The position numbers and the translations under genes were made by a program. Source: Fasciola hepatica (lineage: Eukaryota > Platyhelminthes > Trematoda > Plagiorchiida > Fasciolidae). From it: 64,000 bases of DNA. How positions within the stretch are numbered: position 1 is the stretch's first letter; each line of letters opens with the position of its first letter. This document shows, piece after piece, positions 23,401 through 32,200 of the stretch. The stretch covers positions 27,191,001-27,255,000 of the forward strand of contig CANUEZ040000024.1 of assembly GCA_948099385.1 (NCBI GenBank), in the 5' to 3' direction. A model generated the notes under the pieces. That model was not told the origin of the DNA. It was given only the letters and a program-made list of their open reading frames with translations, and did no database searches.

Positions 23401-24611
23401 CGACTGCACAGTTCTCTGGCGCTGCCTCTTGTTGGAGGGTGTACGAAAAAAGTTCATTTCGATCATGAGGTCCCTTTACATAAATTGCCGAAGCCGAGTT
23501 GGGGCTTACGGTGATCTTTCACCCGAGTTCACCACGAGAAGTGGTGTACGTCAGGGTTACCCCCTTTCTTCTTTTCTCAACTTTGTAATTGATATGATCA
23601 TAGAGACCGCAATTTTGTCAGTAGATGATAACGGTATTAAACTTTCCCCGGGTAGAGAAGTGTTAGACCTGGAAAATGCGGACAACAGTTCTAGGTAAAG
23701 ATCTAGGTAGGTTGCAGGTTTTTCTAGACAGCTTAAGTAACTGTGTAGCAATGTTTGGTATGCGGTTTGCACCTTCAGAAGTGCAAGATACTGTTGCGGG
23801 ATTGAATTAGTTCAACGCCAAACCTTTCAGTATCTGGAGAAACTATTGATCAAGTAGATAAGTTCTGTTATCTGGGCAGCTGCGTTTCTCCCGGCGGTCG
23901 GATATCGGATGTGTCTTTGCGTATACAGAAGGCTCGTCAAGCATTTGCCAACCTGACTCATCTTTGGCGTCGACATAAGATCCGTTTATCTATTAAGGGT
24001 CGAGTGTACACTGCACTCGCCAGGCTCCTGTTTCTGTATGGTTCAGAAACGGCCGCTGCAGGTGGAGGATATACGAAGATTATCGGTATTTGAACACCAC
24101 TCTTCGTAGCGTTCCTCGAATCCGGTGGGCACACCGTATACGCAATGCTGAGGTTCGGCGGAGAGTCTTCGGTTCACGAACCAAATTATTAGATGAAACA
24201 CGAAGTCACTAGGCTAATATGGTTGCGACATGTGTTGCGCATGCCCCCTGACACGATTCCTCGGCGTGTCATGTTCACTGAGGCGGGTACCGATTAGAAG
24301 ATAAGTAACGATAGCCAGTCCTTAACATGGAAGGTACGAAAAACCCTGTTCATGGACTTGACCGTGTAGGACGTGTTAGGCTTCCTTGGTGGGATCCAAA
24401 AGACCCTCCCACGCAGTGGTTATGTACGTTAGAAGAAATGGTTAGTTGTAGTGATCAATGCCGCTCTTGTACTGTTCCTTCAATATCCCCGTCCTTTCTT
24501 GTTTCCGATTGAAGCTGTTGCCAGGAGACAGCAACCAAAGCCACGGCACCCAGTGAAGGATTAATAGTTGTCTGAAGTGAAGTGAACCGAACCTTGCTCG
24601 ATCTCAAGCCG

Positions 24612-24645
<34 letters not shown>

Positions 24646-25059
24646 TAGGATCTAATTTGAATCGTCTGGAATGTGAATGGATACTCCTCATTGAAGAGCC
24701 CACTAATGAATCACAACTGTGATTTCTGATAGTTATTCGTATCGTGGTCACTGCTAACCCAACGAACAGCGAGGCTGCGTGTGCAAGCTCATGTTGAAAG
24801 TAAGTAGTATGTAAAGGTGTGGACGAAATTTCCTCAGAAGCACACCATCGGTTTCGCGGTTGTTGCTGCTCATCAGGTATGCATACCCGGTACTCCTCTG
24901 CCCACTCGTCTTCATACTTGTACACTCCGACGAGTGGGCAGAGTAGTACCGAGTATGCATACTTGATGAGCGGCAACAACCACGAAACCGATGGTGTGCT
25001 TCCGAGGAAATTTTGTCCAAACGTTTACATACTACTTACGGTCAATATATATATATATA

Positions 25060-25103
<44 letters not shown>

Positions 25104-27287
25104 GTGAGGATGGATGATCTTTTTACATGTACCTTCATTATATTTGAAACTTATCTAGTTCGATGTCTTGGGTCTTTCCAATAAGATTGATGAATATTCA
25201 GAAGGTTAGTTTTTTCATCTGACCATATGATGCCATTTGTCTTATATCAGTACACCTCTTGGTTTCCTTCTCTTACCTACAGGAGAGCAAGTCTACCGTG
25301 GGATGCGTTGGTTTTGGGATTCGGTCTCAAAAAGCTTCCCCGAAAACAACTCCACAGGTGTCACTCACAGATGACCAATTTTCACGGCGCCCGACGCGTG
25401 CAAGTGCTCCATCGGCACCTCATGCATTGTCGAAGAAAATTGCTGCTCTGGATTTATTGGCTGAGGGATTGAATGAAGCCGAAGTAATCAGTCGAATCGG
25501 AGTCAGCCGAGATTTGTTGATCAGGTGGCGTTCTGTAGAAACAGAACTGCGAGAGGTATGCTCGTCAATTTTATGCCCAATGTACATCGACCTTCCTTTT
25601 CGAACCTAGGGGGAAGCATGTTTTTCACTTTCGTATTATATGGCACCGCTCGTGGTTAACCAACTATATATTTTTCGTGTGATGCGGATTTCAGCCTAGG
25701 GAAATAGGTGTCCATCGATCAACACATTATGGAGTTGATGCACTTTGCTAGTGAGCAACCTATATACATCAGCGTTGGGATGCGATTTCGGTGATGGGCT
25801 AAAAACAACTTAGTTGATTTTCACCGATCTATACGTTGACGAATCAACCACGGATGATTCGCTTCACAATTTCAGTGCTTCGTTGGTCTTTCTAGAGCTA
25901 TAAACTCATTCAGCGACATTTTGTTAGGAATTATAAGCACTGAAGGCACTCAAAGACTGTAAAGTTAGGCATAGGGTTTCGAACCCGTCCAACGTCAGTT
26001 CTCATTGTAAGCAGTCTAGTTATCTTCTGATTCTTGACCACGCTAAAATGACAGTGGCCTCACTTCAATTTACCCTGCGAATTTAAGGGCCATGCTTGTT
26101 GGACCCCCATTGTGCTGCAATACTTCCTTGTGTATATTCGATGTTCTTGCAATACACGGGTTCTTTAAAAGAACCTGAGGAGGCGTGAGGCTTTAAAAAT
26201 GGGCGTCTGCTGTCTCCGAAACCCGAACACAAAACCCTTCGGTGTGGAAGTACCTTGCCCACAGGCCACTTCGGGTTTCTCACTTCACTCTTTGCGTATC
26301 GGGCAATCAGTTGTCTGGTGGTTATCGCCAGGCTGGCATTGGCATCTTTTTTGCATGTGAACATCGGCGGTCTGAAGCTTCGCCGTTTCAAGGTGCGCCT
26401 CGACTAATTTTTGTCCTCCTGAGGCGAACTGCCTACCCTACTGTGGTTTGTCTCAATTGCTTTATCTCGTGCACTGCAAAAATAATGGTTTTCGGGTGAT
26501 CTCAACGCCTAAGTTGGACGGCCAAACGGGTTGAGAGGGCATAGTAGGGGCTCGTTTACCATTCAGTTGATCGAAACCAGTGGTGGTCTCACTCACTTTT
26601 GTTCTAGCCGCAGAATATTCCAGATAAGTACGAATTTCCCGCACAAAATGCGGCATCTGTCGTCCTTCATCGTCGCAAGGTTTGGATCAGATCGATCGTA
26701 TTGCTGTCGGCTCAAAACTCGGTTTATCGTCTCTCGGGTTCTACTTTAGTCCGGGCGCGTTTGTTTCTGCATCCCGTTGAGCGAATTTACGTCAAGAGTA
26801 ACAGCATAGATAATTGCGTGGCAACGTTCCGGATGCATTTTACACCTTCGGTTTACCTCTGATGCTGAATGGCTTCTGAGCATGAGCCCTGAGTGATAGT
26901 CACAAGGAGTGCCTAATGAATAGCACACAGCCTACTGTTCATCAACATCCCATTAGGTGAGATGTTTCCTAAAGTGATTGGCTTGCTACAATCCTGTATG
27001 GTTTTTTCACCGCGGCTATCAGAGCTACTCATGCAGAACAAGTTGATTTGCTTGGGTTTTCTGCCGACAATTCGGAGAGCTGATTTTGGCACTGGTCATC
27101 TGAAGTTAGAGCGTCGCTTCTGTGAACTTGGGTTTACCGAGACATTCATCAGGCTCAGCCAAATTAAGCGAAGCACCGAGTGACTCCACGCGGTTGCATG
27201 ACATTGACTGGGATCTCACCCAGTGCAAGTTATCGAGCTAGTCGGTTCCTAGGAAAATGACGCCTCATTGGTTCAGTAATGAGTGCA

Positions 27288-27346
<59 letters not shown>

Positions 27347-30300
27347 CGTGAGTGAAAAAAGCCACTGGTCCTTACATGCTGTAATTTCTTTCAGTCGAAC
27401 AATTAAGTAGGTGAATTGTTTGAGCCCTATCCGGAAAACGTGACACGTCCAGACGACCAAGTTCGAGTATTAGCCGCTCGTATCGTTTCTTTTGAATCAA
27501 TCTAAGTATTTCTCTCCTTTTTCAGCGCTATGCTAATTCTTCCTGTGTAAGACAGTTTGCAGCAGCGGCTGTATCTGGCTCGCAACCACCTTCTACATGT
27601 GTCAGCCCGGGGGTCCTTGACAGTCCGCGACCGAAATCAGATCCCTTCACGTCAGAAATCATTTGCCCTATGCATGAAAGATCCAGTTGTTCGCCTGTGG
27701 AGTCAACTCGTCTTCCCAAGCGAGCGCGTCTTGCTAATCATGAACCTTCCCAAACTACTGAGGACTCAGATATGCCACTTTCACTTCCGGAGGATGATTG
27801 TGTTGCTGATCATGTACCCCGACCTGACGTTGATGACTCCAGGTTGACTGCCTACGGTCTGGTTCGTTCTTCTGATCTGTCCAGTGTGCATACCCTTTCA
27901 TCACTGTGCATTCCAGATACCTTGCATAATACCGAATACTTGCAACAGCACCAACCAAGCTCTCATTTTGGATCCGGAGGGAGCGGAGGAAGCGAGGGTG
28001 AGAGCGCTGCGCACACACCCTGCTCTTACGTTAGTTCCGGAAGCAGTACATATGGCGCTATCCCTCCAGGACAACCAAACTCCCAGATAACCGCAATTGA
28101 TTCTGGTGTCCGACGAACTCATCAAAATCTCGCTGCAATGCAGCATTTACAAGATGCAATTTCTCAGTCAATTAGTTGTGATTTAGAACCACTCAGCGCT
28201 GCAGATACTAACAATAGTGAGTGTAATTATTCTCATCTAATGCCAAAAATATGTCGGTTTTGCTGTCCAAACGCTGAGTAGTTAACAAGTGGACATAAAT
28301 AAAAGGTTTCGATTCTCAGTGGTAACCGGATTTGGTGGTTAACAGTCGTTGAATTTGATATTGATTGCGACTCTCATCTACTGGAATTCAGGTAGTCAAT
28401 TAGCTAGGGAGGTCCAGGTGTCAAATAAGAATTTTTACGCCTTTTGGCTAGTGAGTCTTATCCAGATAATCGTGAGTGTGAACTGAAATGAGTGAGTGAT
28501 TGTTAAATAATTAACCGGACAACCTCTGGCTCGTTCACTTTGGGCTCCGGTGTTGCATCGCTAAATCGAAAAACTTGTTTTAGTTCAGTTGTCACCACCA
28601 ATTCTGAAGGTGAATTGTTTTCGCATTCAAGCGTGTATTACCTCGTTTTTTGCCATATAGATAACAATTCACGAGGGCAAAGCGATTGCTCCTGTCGGAC
28701 TGAAGTTTCGAGAAACGGGGACTTTTCATCTGATTTATCTTTGAAGATGGCTGAACTCGACCGGTGCGTATGTAGTTTTCTGATGTGATTATGTCGAGTT
28801 AAGTGATCGTTTCTATTTCATCATCTGCTTATTACGCTGACACATCTAACCTTGCCGTAATGAGTTATCGTGGGTTTGATCAGTGTCGTGAGAATTAAGG
28901 GGATATTTTCAAACACGTCTGGTAAACATTTTCTTTGACTGCGTATGCTGGAGAGTAATTTTGTTTCCAAAGTCGATATACTTTACTTTTGGAACCGCTC
29001 GATGTGAATAAATTTCCTGATTACAGTCAACGAAATTCTTACTTACTATCGTATACACAGTAAGGTTTGCTTCCGCGTAAGAATTCATCATGCATTTTTC
29101 TGACCTCATTTTTTGATGTCGCACCATACTTTTATTTTTACAAAATCTACCTGCTTCGTTACACTGGCCTAGTACCTATGTTTCACAACACCCATTTCTC
29201 CTATCAAGAAAACTGATTCCAATTTATCTCGTTGTTAGCGTAAACTAGAGCGTTCATTTAAAATATCAGGTGGGCCTGGTCTATTCCCAATGGTCCGGTT
29301 CAATATCACAATTTCGCTCTGACTAACCTACCGAGACCTCAGTTGAAGGTAGTTCCCATGTTTTGGCGCGTCTTGTTTGTTCTAATGCGATGAGCTTGGT
29401 TTATGGGATGTCGTTTTGCTAACCAACACTAGAGGTTACCAGGCTAAGGTGGTTGGGACACCGCGCATGGCTCCGGATGGGATTCCTTGGCGCGCAGTAT
29501 TCGTTGCGGCGGTTAGTGGTTTAAAGACGAGCAAGGGTGGAAGAATGGGATTCCTGTCGTTGCGTGTTGTTGTTATTTTCATCCCATATACTTAGGCATA
29601 TATTGCTTTTTCAAACTGTATTTTGGTATTAGTTCGTTATCTGAGCTGGGCGGTTGAATTGCGAACGTTCCATCACCCACCGGGTTGACGCTAGACTAAT
29701 GTTGACTAGTGCGCAAACGCTCCCCATATCACCCTTGCACTGGTGATTTCATCTAGCGTGGTGACTGACTGTTTGATGTCAAAATTTCCAGGATAAGAAA
29801 CAGAACCATACCAATCCGCTGAACTGGAGTCACAAAAGAGAACATCGTTCTCGAACCTACTCTGAACCTGATATTGTTCACTATTTCCAATAACGGTTGA
29901 CTTCCCCTATGATATCGCTGCGAGACCTTGCGGTTGTTGGCACTGGTATAGTAAAAGCTGTTGAAACATCATTGTATACCTCTTGTTTCGCCAGCTGCGT
30001 TGACTTGCGCTTCGAAATGTTTCTTTTTTGCATAGCACATTCCCTGTATTATCAGAAGCCTTTCAAGTTGAAAACTACCGGATGGAATTCGAACGCACTT
30101 ATCCTGAATACCTTCGCCTATATCATTCGTTTTCTGGTATTTGGAAGACTGTTCACTCTCGTTATTCCAAATTGTTGGAAGCTGCGCAGCGCAATGAAGT
30201 GGACAATCCGGAGACCACCAGAATCGCTGACCAACTTGACGTCCTTTTGCGGCAGTTACGCGCTCGTGAATATCAAAAAAAGCAAACGGAACTAACACTT

Positions 30301-30573
30301 TTGGCTCACAAGCTGCGCCTGCTTAAGCGGCGTCTCAGTGATTTCCGCAGAATTCAAGCCCGTCCTGCTACTGCATCTGTTCACGTCTTTGGGGACACCT
30401 TGTGTGCGAATCCTAACGTCACACATGCAAATTCGTCCTTGCGTCGCACAACTGTCACAGGTCTCGATTCAGATGGATGCACAGAACAGTCAGCAACTCT
30501 CACAAATACCGCCTCTTCTATACAAAACAAAAACGGCCGCTGTGAAAAAATCAGATCCAATCATAGTTCCTGA
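13594..30573 (+). CDS. ELL: RNA polymerase II elongation factor ELL homologue, whole gene span with introns
   Basis: Nuclear transcription elongation factor that suppresses Pol II pausing; in animals ELL works with EAF proteins and the super and little elongation complexes. I assembled it by eye from splice sites and similarity. N-domain pieces: RLTDSALRDLEHLAG, then GSFDCLRIC, then ARKKMAQLGDESRR, then RVIHLLALRSYQRPELILRL and DPSWPGYSADERTKIL, each matching the animal ELL N-terminal domain in order. The last exon encodes the C-terminal occludin/ELL domain (YRMEFERTYPEYLRLY, then LAHKLRLLKRRLSDF). Phases of exons 1-7 agree. The middle is long, Ser/Pro rich and not conserved. The predicted length, roughly 780 residues, exceeds the about 600 of vertebrate ELL. 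Peculiarities: three 33-37 nt introns at the 5' end, an extra HTH-like exon, a 9.3 kb transposon-filled intron, and an unresolved junction before the last exon. Confidence 0.88.
13757..13798 (+). CDS. ELL: ELL exon 2 (42-nt micro-exon)
   Basis: It encodes GGGKFQLTVTGSKN, corresponding to the short beta segment preceding the basic/aromatic strand in ELL (human FQGSQGHISIP). The acceptor is ttccag and the donor gtaagc, both phase 0. The next intron is 33 nt (13799-13831). That intron is a multiple of three with no stop, so its retention would add 11 residues; removing it restores the family spacing. Confidence 0.75.
13832..13935 (+). CDS. ELL: ELL exon 3
   Basis: It encodes SFVVPLADRRSTFTFSI followed by a segment ending GSFDCLRIC, matching the ELL stretch RTFSFYLSNI...GSFDCIQQ. 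The acceptor is cctgcag. The donor gtatgt leaves phase 2 (AG|), completed by T from exon 4. The next intron is 37 nt (13936-13972). Confidence 0.85.
13973..14296 (+). CDS. ELL: ELL exon 4
   Basis: It opens with GRIRCLGKVNCRLTVNAKED, matching the end of the first ELL subdomain, and continues through FSIARKKMAQLGDESRR (human YQKARQSMAQAEEETRSR). A polar Pro/Ser linker then leads to SSRSI(R). The gtaagt donor leaves AG, and exon 5 supplies the G, giving the R-D-R-V-I-H-L-L junction that lines up with human FRDRVLHLL. The exact phase fit across a 1,470-nt intron is strong support for both exons. Confidence 0.85.
15767..16004 (+). CDS. ELL: ELL exon 5 (winged-helix-like part of N-domain)
   Basis: It encodes DRVIHLLALRSYQRPELILR, then LKQDGLTSLQRNQLAGILSE, and finally DPSWPGYSADERTKILALK. 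These match the second half of the ELL N-terminal domain (LLALRPYRKAELLLRLQKDGL and the hallmark DWPGYSEGD). The acceptor is gttccag and the donor gttagt (non-consensus third base), ending in phase 0. The next exon I can support lies 9.3 kb downstream; a small exon in between cannot be excluded. Confidence 0.9.
16776..16824. repeat. (AT)n microsatellite
   Basis: About 49 nt of uninterrupted AT dinucleotide, 36 bp outside the left arm of the 16.86-17.38 kb inverted repeat. Short ORFs running through it are artefacts. Confidence 0.97.
16933..16977 (-). ncRNA. minimal type I hammerhead ribozyme motif (left copy)
   Basis: On the minus strand: stem I GCACC, core CTGATGA, stem II GCTC / loop TAACAA / GAGC, core GAAA, stem III formed by the octamer ACTCGAGT, cleavage triplet GTC, then stem I partner GGTGC. 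The 45 nt are identical to the right copy at 17261-17305. The 1.1/2.1 pair is an A-C mismatch, the one deviation. Activity is inference. Confidence 0.75.
17261..17305 (+). ncRNA. minimal type I hammerhead ribozyme motif (right copy)
   Basis: Stem I 17261-17265 pairs with 17301-17305 (GCACC/GGTGC). The core CTGATGA is at 17267-17273. Stem II is 17274-17277 with 17284-17287, and its loop TAACAA resembles the CAAATA loop of the Schistosoma ribozyme. GAAA is at 17288-17291. Stem III lies within 17291-17298, and the GTC cleavage triplet ends at 17299. All invariant core nucleotides are present. The very short stem III is typical of Penelope/retrozyme hammerheads, which are thought to work best as dimers. 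Confidence 0.78.
17383..17423. repeat. (AT)n microsatellite
   Basis: AT dinucleotide tract directly after the 3' end of the right hammerhead-bearing repeat, possibly its A/T-rich tail. Confidence 0.95.
18000..19300 (-). mobile_element. non-LTR reverse transcriptase remnant
   Basis: Minus-strand pieces in correct RT order, over several frames. About 19000-18960: LDISKAFGRV-like motif A. About 18910-18840: degraded motif B, with LSQLFPVNAGVSQDSV. About 18800-18720: DLLPTISNPIYHFANDAIL, where FADD has become FAND, so a catalytic Asp is lost. About 18530-18200: tail with SRAAHKVGFLF, then LEYCSHVWNAASSTSL, then SLAHRQVVA. Multiple stops. The family differs from the 9-13 kb element. It sits inside ELL intron 5. 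Confidence 0.75.
19615..19825 (+). other. candidate exon, identity unknown
   Basis: An open 70-codon stretch bounded by a plausible acceptor (tttcattgcag) and a consensus donor (CAA|gtaagt), inside a frame that stays open from 19388 to 19846. The translation ends ...VVEGRNPVTVKMIQ; no family is recognised. The start phase (2) does not follow from ELL exon 5 (phase 0), so it is not a simple ELL exon. It could be chance, an alternative exon, or a piece of a mobile element. Confidence 0.25.
20400..24520 (+). mobile_element. RTE-like non-LTR retrotransposon, decayed and split by an insert
   Basis: The + strand reads as one RTE-type ORF. Endonuclease 20460-21240: ETRIQDSTS-like motif at 20540, HRCLFIISVYAPTD at 20780-20822, VVAGNFNAQ at 20903, RTDNGDQL-like at 20990, DRALVRARF-like at 21200-21230. 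The linker is at 21240-21420 and 22750-22940. RT 23280-23780: HTFHGPTISVFLDLKAVFDS (frame interrupted), TTRSGVRQGYPLSSFL at 23530-23578, and ENADN replacing the catalytic E-Y-A-D-D. C-terminal 23850-24480: VSLRIQKARQAFANLTHLWR and a WDPKDPPTQWL tail. Unrelated sequence, 21.43-22.7 kb, splits it. Many stops and a lost catalytic Asp make it dead. Confidence 0.85.
21430..22700 (-). mobile_element. insert within the RTE copy, unidentified repeat
   Basis: This stretch interrupts the RTE endonuclease-RT linker. On the minus strand it gives moderately long frames, for example ALVRDIYGADLSS-type sequence at 21720-21660 and a 125-codon frame at 22474-22097. A VRDIHEADLSPRGR segment recurs on the + strand at 36835-36876, so this is a dispersed repeat, perhaps the 5' part of a retroelement. 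No enzymatic domain is visible. Boundaries are approximate. Confidence 0.4.
24612..24644. repeat. (AT)n microsatellite
   Basis: AT dinucleotide tract just after the 3' end of the RTE copy, possibly its 3' tail. Confidence 0.93.
24840..24882 (-). ncRNA. degenerate hammerhead-like motif
   Basis: On the minus strand GCATAC (stem I) is followed by CTGATGAG, a weak stem II (GCAGCAACAACCGC, only two obvious pairs), then GAAAC, CGATG, and GTGTGC, which pairs with GCATAC allowing one G-U. The nucleotide at the cleavage position is G, which is not allowed in active hammerheads. It is probably a decayed ribozyme. Confidence 0.5.
24957..24999 (+). ncRNA. degenerate hammerhead-like motif
   Basis: Mirror of the minus-strand motif in the other palindrome arm. 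Here the first invariant core base is changed (TTGATGAG), stem II is weaker, GAAAC is kept, and stem I GCATAC/GTGTGC is kept. Likely inactive. Confidence 0.4.
25044..25100. repeat. (AT)n microsatellite
   Basis: AT tract with one TC interruption, adjoining the right arm of the palindrome. Confidence 0.95.
25283..25555 (+). CDS. ELL: ELL exon 6, phase 0-0 exon with HTH-like segment
   Basis: A 91-codon exon with acceptor cttacctacag and donor gtatgc. It begins and ends on codon boundaries, compatible with exon 5 and exon 7. The first half is Ser/Thr/Pro rich. The second half contains SKKIAALDLLAEGLNEAEVI followed by SRIGVSRDLLIRWRSVETEL, which has the helix-turn-helix pattern of the Psq/CENP-B/pogo-type fold (basic start, L-L-x-E-G, V-I-x-R-I-G-V-S-R-D-x-L-x-R-W). 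This is not part of vertebrate or fly ELL as I know them. Alternatives: a lineage-specific disordered insert that only resembles HTH, or an exon of an unrelated transcript. Confidence 0.7.
26090..26770 (+). mobile_element. RTE-like endonuclease fragment
   Basis: Broken + strand frames matching the RTE endonuclease seen at 20.5-21.2 kb: SHFTLCVSGNQ at 26281, GIGIFFACEHRR at 26338, a degraded version of the cleft motif near 26490, and LVRARLFLH at 26748. Stops throughout. It lies in the intron between ELL exons 6 and 7. Confidence 0.65.
27290..27345. repeat. (AT)n microsatellite
   Basis: About 56 nt of AT dinucleotide in the intron, 180 bp before ELL exon 7. Confidence 0.96.
27526..28216 (+). 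CDS. ELL: ELL exon 7 (long low-complexity middle region)
   Basis: It opens at acceptor ctcctttttcag in phase 0 with RYANSSCVRQFAAAAVSGSQ and stays open to the GTGAGT donor at 28217 (phase 1). It contains RLPKRARLANHEP, a basic patch that could act as a nuclear signal (human ELL has KKPRISH-like basic sequence at a similar place), then an acidic/Ser region and SSHFGSGGSGGSEGESAAH. Poorly conserved in the family, so the call rests on frame, phase and position. Another donor a few bases further on (GTGTAA at 28221) is possible. Confidence 0.75.
29440..29570 (+). mobile_element. RTE-like C-terminal scrap
   Basis: The + strand gives TRLRWLGHRAWLRMGFLGAQ, a decayed form of the R-L-R-W-L-G-H-V-L-R-M signature near the end of RTE ORFs. 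Too short to say more. Confidence 0.55.
29792..29890 (+). CDS. ELL: candidate ELL exon 8, junctions unresolved
   Basis: After an aatttccag acceptor an open frame reads DKKQNHTNPLNWSHKREHRS and then RTYSEPDIVHYFQ before TAA. Basic sequence followed by S-E-P-D resembles the ELL stretch just before the occludin domain (human SETPDYLLKY), and the distance to the domain fits. But I could not match phase on either side. Exon 7 leaves one base, while this frame would need zero (or a weaker acceptor at 29840). No consensus donor precedes the TAA. Either another small exon, a non-consensus splice or a sequence error is involved. Confidence 0.45.
30036..30573 (+). CDS. ELL: ELL last exon, occludin/ELL domain and stop
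   Basis: Starts after gtttcttttttgcatag with one base completing a codon (phase 2). It encodes FPVLSEAFQVENYRMEFERT, YPEYLRLYHSFSGIWKTVHS and, after a helical stretch, LLAHKLRLLKRRLSDFRRIQ, the about 100-residue all-helical occludin/ELL domain that in animals mediates contacts within elongation complexes. Acidic/aromatic D/E-F-x-x-x-Y-x-E-Y and the H-K-L-x-x-x-K-R-R-L motif are conserved. About 70 extra polar residues follow before TGA at 30571-30573; most animal ELL proteins end soon after the domain, so this tail is lineage-specific or the exon is spliced earlier. Confidence 0.88.
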
Positions 30574-32200
30574 ATTCGAATCTGCTGCAATGTGAGTGAA
30601 TGCTGTTTGTCATGAGCAAGGATACCATGGACTGTTCCCCTGTTTCTTTAATCGCATTTGAGTGAGCTCGAGATCAACCACAACGATTCAGTCGTTTGAA
30701 TGATCGGTTCCTATCAGAAGATAGGGATTTCCGTAAGCAACCATTGCCTGCTTTGCGGTTCTGGCGGAAATCCGTGTATTGAACTGCCTGATTTTCCAGT
30801 GTTGTCGACCATAACCAGCGTGTACTGACCAACCACTGGGCTTTCTCATTTCCAGTCTTTGCTTCAAACTTTTTGTTGTTCATTCACTGTTCTCATGGGT
30901 TTTTCTTACCAGCATTTGAAATGTAAGTCATTTGCATATAGATCCGATGATGCTGTGCTGTGCTAATAGACGGTCATGGCATAGTCCTGGTAAGCTGCAG
31001 ATTGTTCTATTTATTCAAGTACATCACCGAAGATTTGGCCTGTCCAAGTCCCGTCCGGCGATAATAACATCGCCGGTGGCATTCATGTTTCGCTGTACGA
31101 CAAACAGGTAGATCGCTTTTCAATGATCCTAGTCTTGGGGACTTTCGGTTACCAGTTCACCTACTGTGGACGTTCGTAGTAGCTTTTCGATACGTACGCT
31201 TCAAATGGTCTGGACGGTATCCGTGGAGGCTGGTAAAAGGCACCAGAGTTTAGTTACTGCGACTCCATATATATATCCGTTGCCGAAATATTTCGAACGT
31301 TTCAAGTATGCTTGTCAACAAATAAGTGCTCGTCTGTTTTGAACCGCCTTCTTGTCGTGATTGAAGTAGCAGTCACGTGCATGGAATAATCACGTCAAAC
31401 TGCACTACCTTTGTATTATTTTCTATCATTAATTATAAGTACTCGTCGAGCGCTACGTTATTCATTCGAAAAGTTGTGATAACCTACCTGCCTATAGTTT
31501 CAATTGCATGTTTTCCATGGTCTCAGTTCTGATGAATATATGTACATCTCTATGAATTCGTAAACCTTTCGAAAATTTCAACCCAAATGTACTTAAAAAA
31601 AGCATTATTATGATGCATGGGACACCGGAGTTCATGACGTGCATTCTGGTCAAAACGTATGTTCAAGTTGTGCTGCATCATGTGTCTTTTACCAGGTTTA
31701 GTAACCAGTTCTGCAATGGTGAGTAGGGAATTACGAAAACTACCACAAAAACGAGCCCGAAACGTCATCCGCTTGAGCTTCACGAGGCCGAGAACTTTAC
31801 CCAAAAAATAAGCGTAAGCATGTAATAAAAAAATAATAGTCCACCTGTTCTGATTTTGCCAATAGTCAGTACACATGTGTGCATCACATGTTGGTTGCAA
31901 CCTTTAGCATTCGTACATTAATGCGAACTGGCCAAAAACAGTTCTGACGCGCGCCATCGATATTCAAGCCATAGATGTGTTGCTTGTCCATGACCCGACC
32001 AACGCAATTTGACTAAGCTTGCCAACAGGACATGACTTCACTTTGCGCTTATCTAAAGATGCCTCAGCCATGTGTGTATGAGAATCATTCCGAACCTAGA
32101 GCAGAGTTTACTTTGTTTTATAGGACTCTATTTAGAAACATTCGTTGTGACACGTTTGTGAGATAAAAAAAATATGATGGAGCAACAACCGGTGTTTTTT
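30574..32200. other. 3' flank of ELL, no gene seen
   Basis: A stretch of 1.6 kb after the ELL stop. I found no clear AATAAA close behind the stop and no recognisable ORF; a 116-codon minus frame (31900-31550) has no family features. Confidence 0.45.

Larger units (their letters stand above)
24794..25045. repeat. long near-perfect palindrome with hammerhead-like cores
   Basis: Two 117-nt arms, 24794-24910 and 24929-25045, are inverted copies separated by an 18-nt spacer. The right arm runs directly into an (AT)n tract. Each arm contains a hammerhead-like core, on the minus strand at 24840-24882 and the plus strand at 24957-24999, so the two cores diverge head to head, as in the 16.9-17.4 kb element. 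There is no A or B box and no ORF. It lies in ELL intron 5, 240 bp before exon 6. An RNA through it would form a strong hairpin. Confidence 0.88.

Noticed and set aside
24794..25045. CRISPR-like or rho-independent terminator palindrome
   Set aside because: The surroundings are clearly eukaryotic; the palindrome is a pair of inverted repeats with 117-nt arms.
27557..27847. 96-codon + frame overlapping ELL exon 7
   Set aside because: Other frame of the same exon; the 27526-28216 frame is longer, phase-compatible and open to a consensus donor.
28540..28788. 82-codon + frame as a further ELL exon
   Set aside because: No acceptor with matching phase and no similarity to the ELL family.
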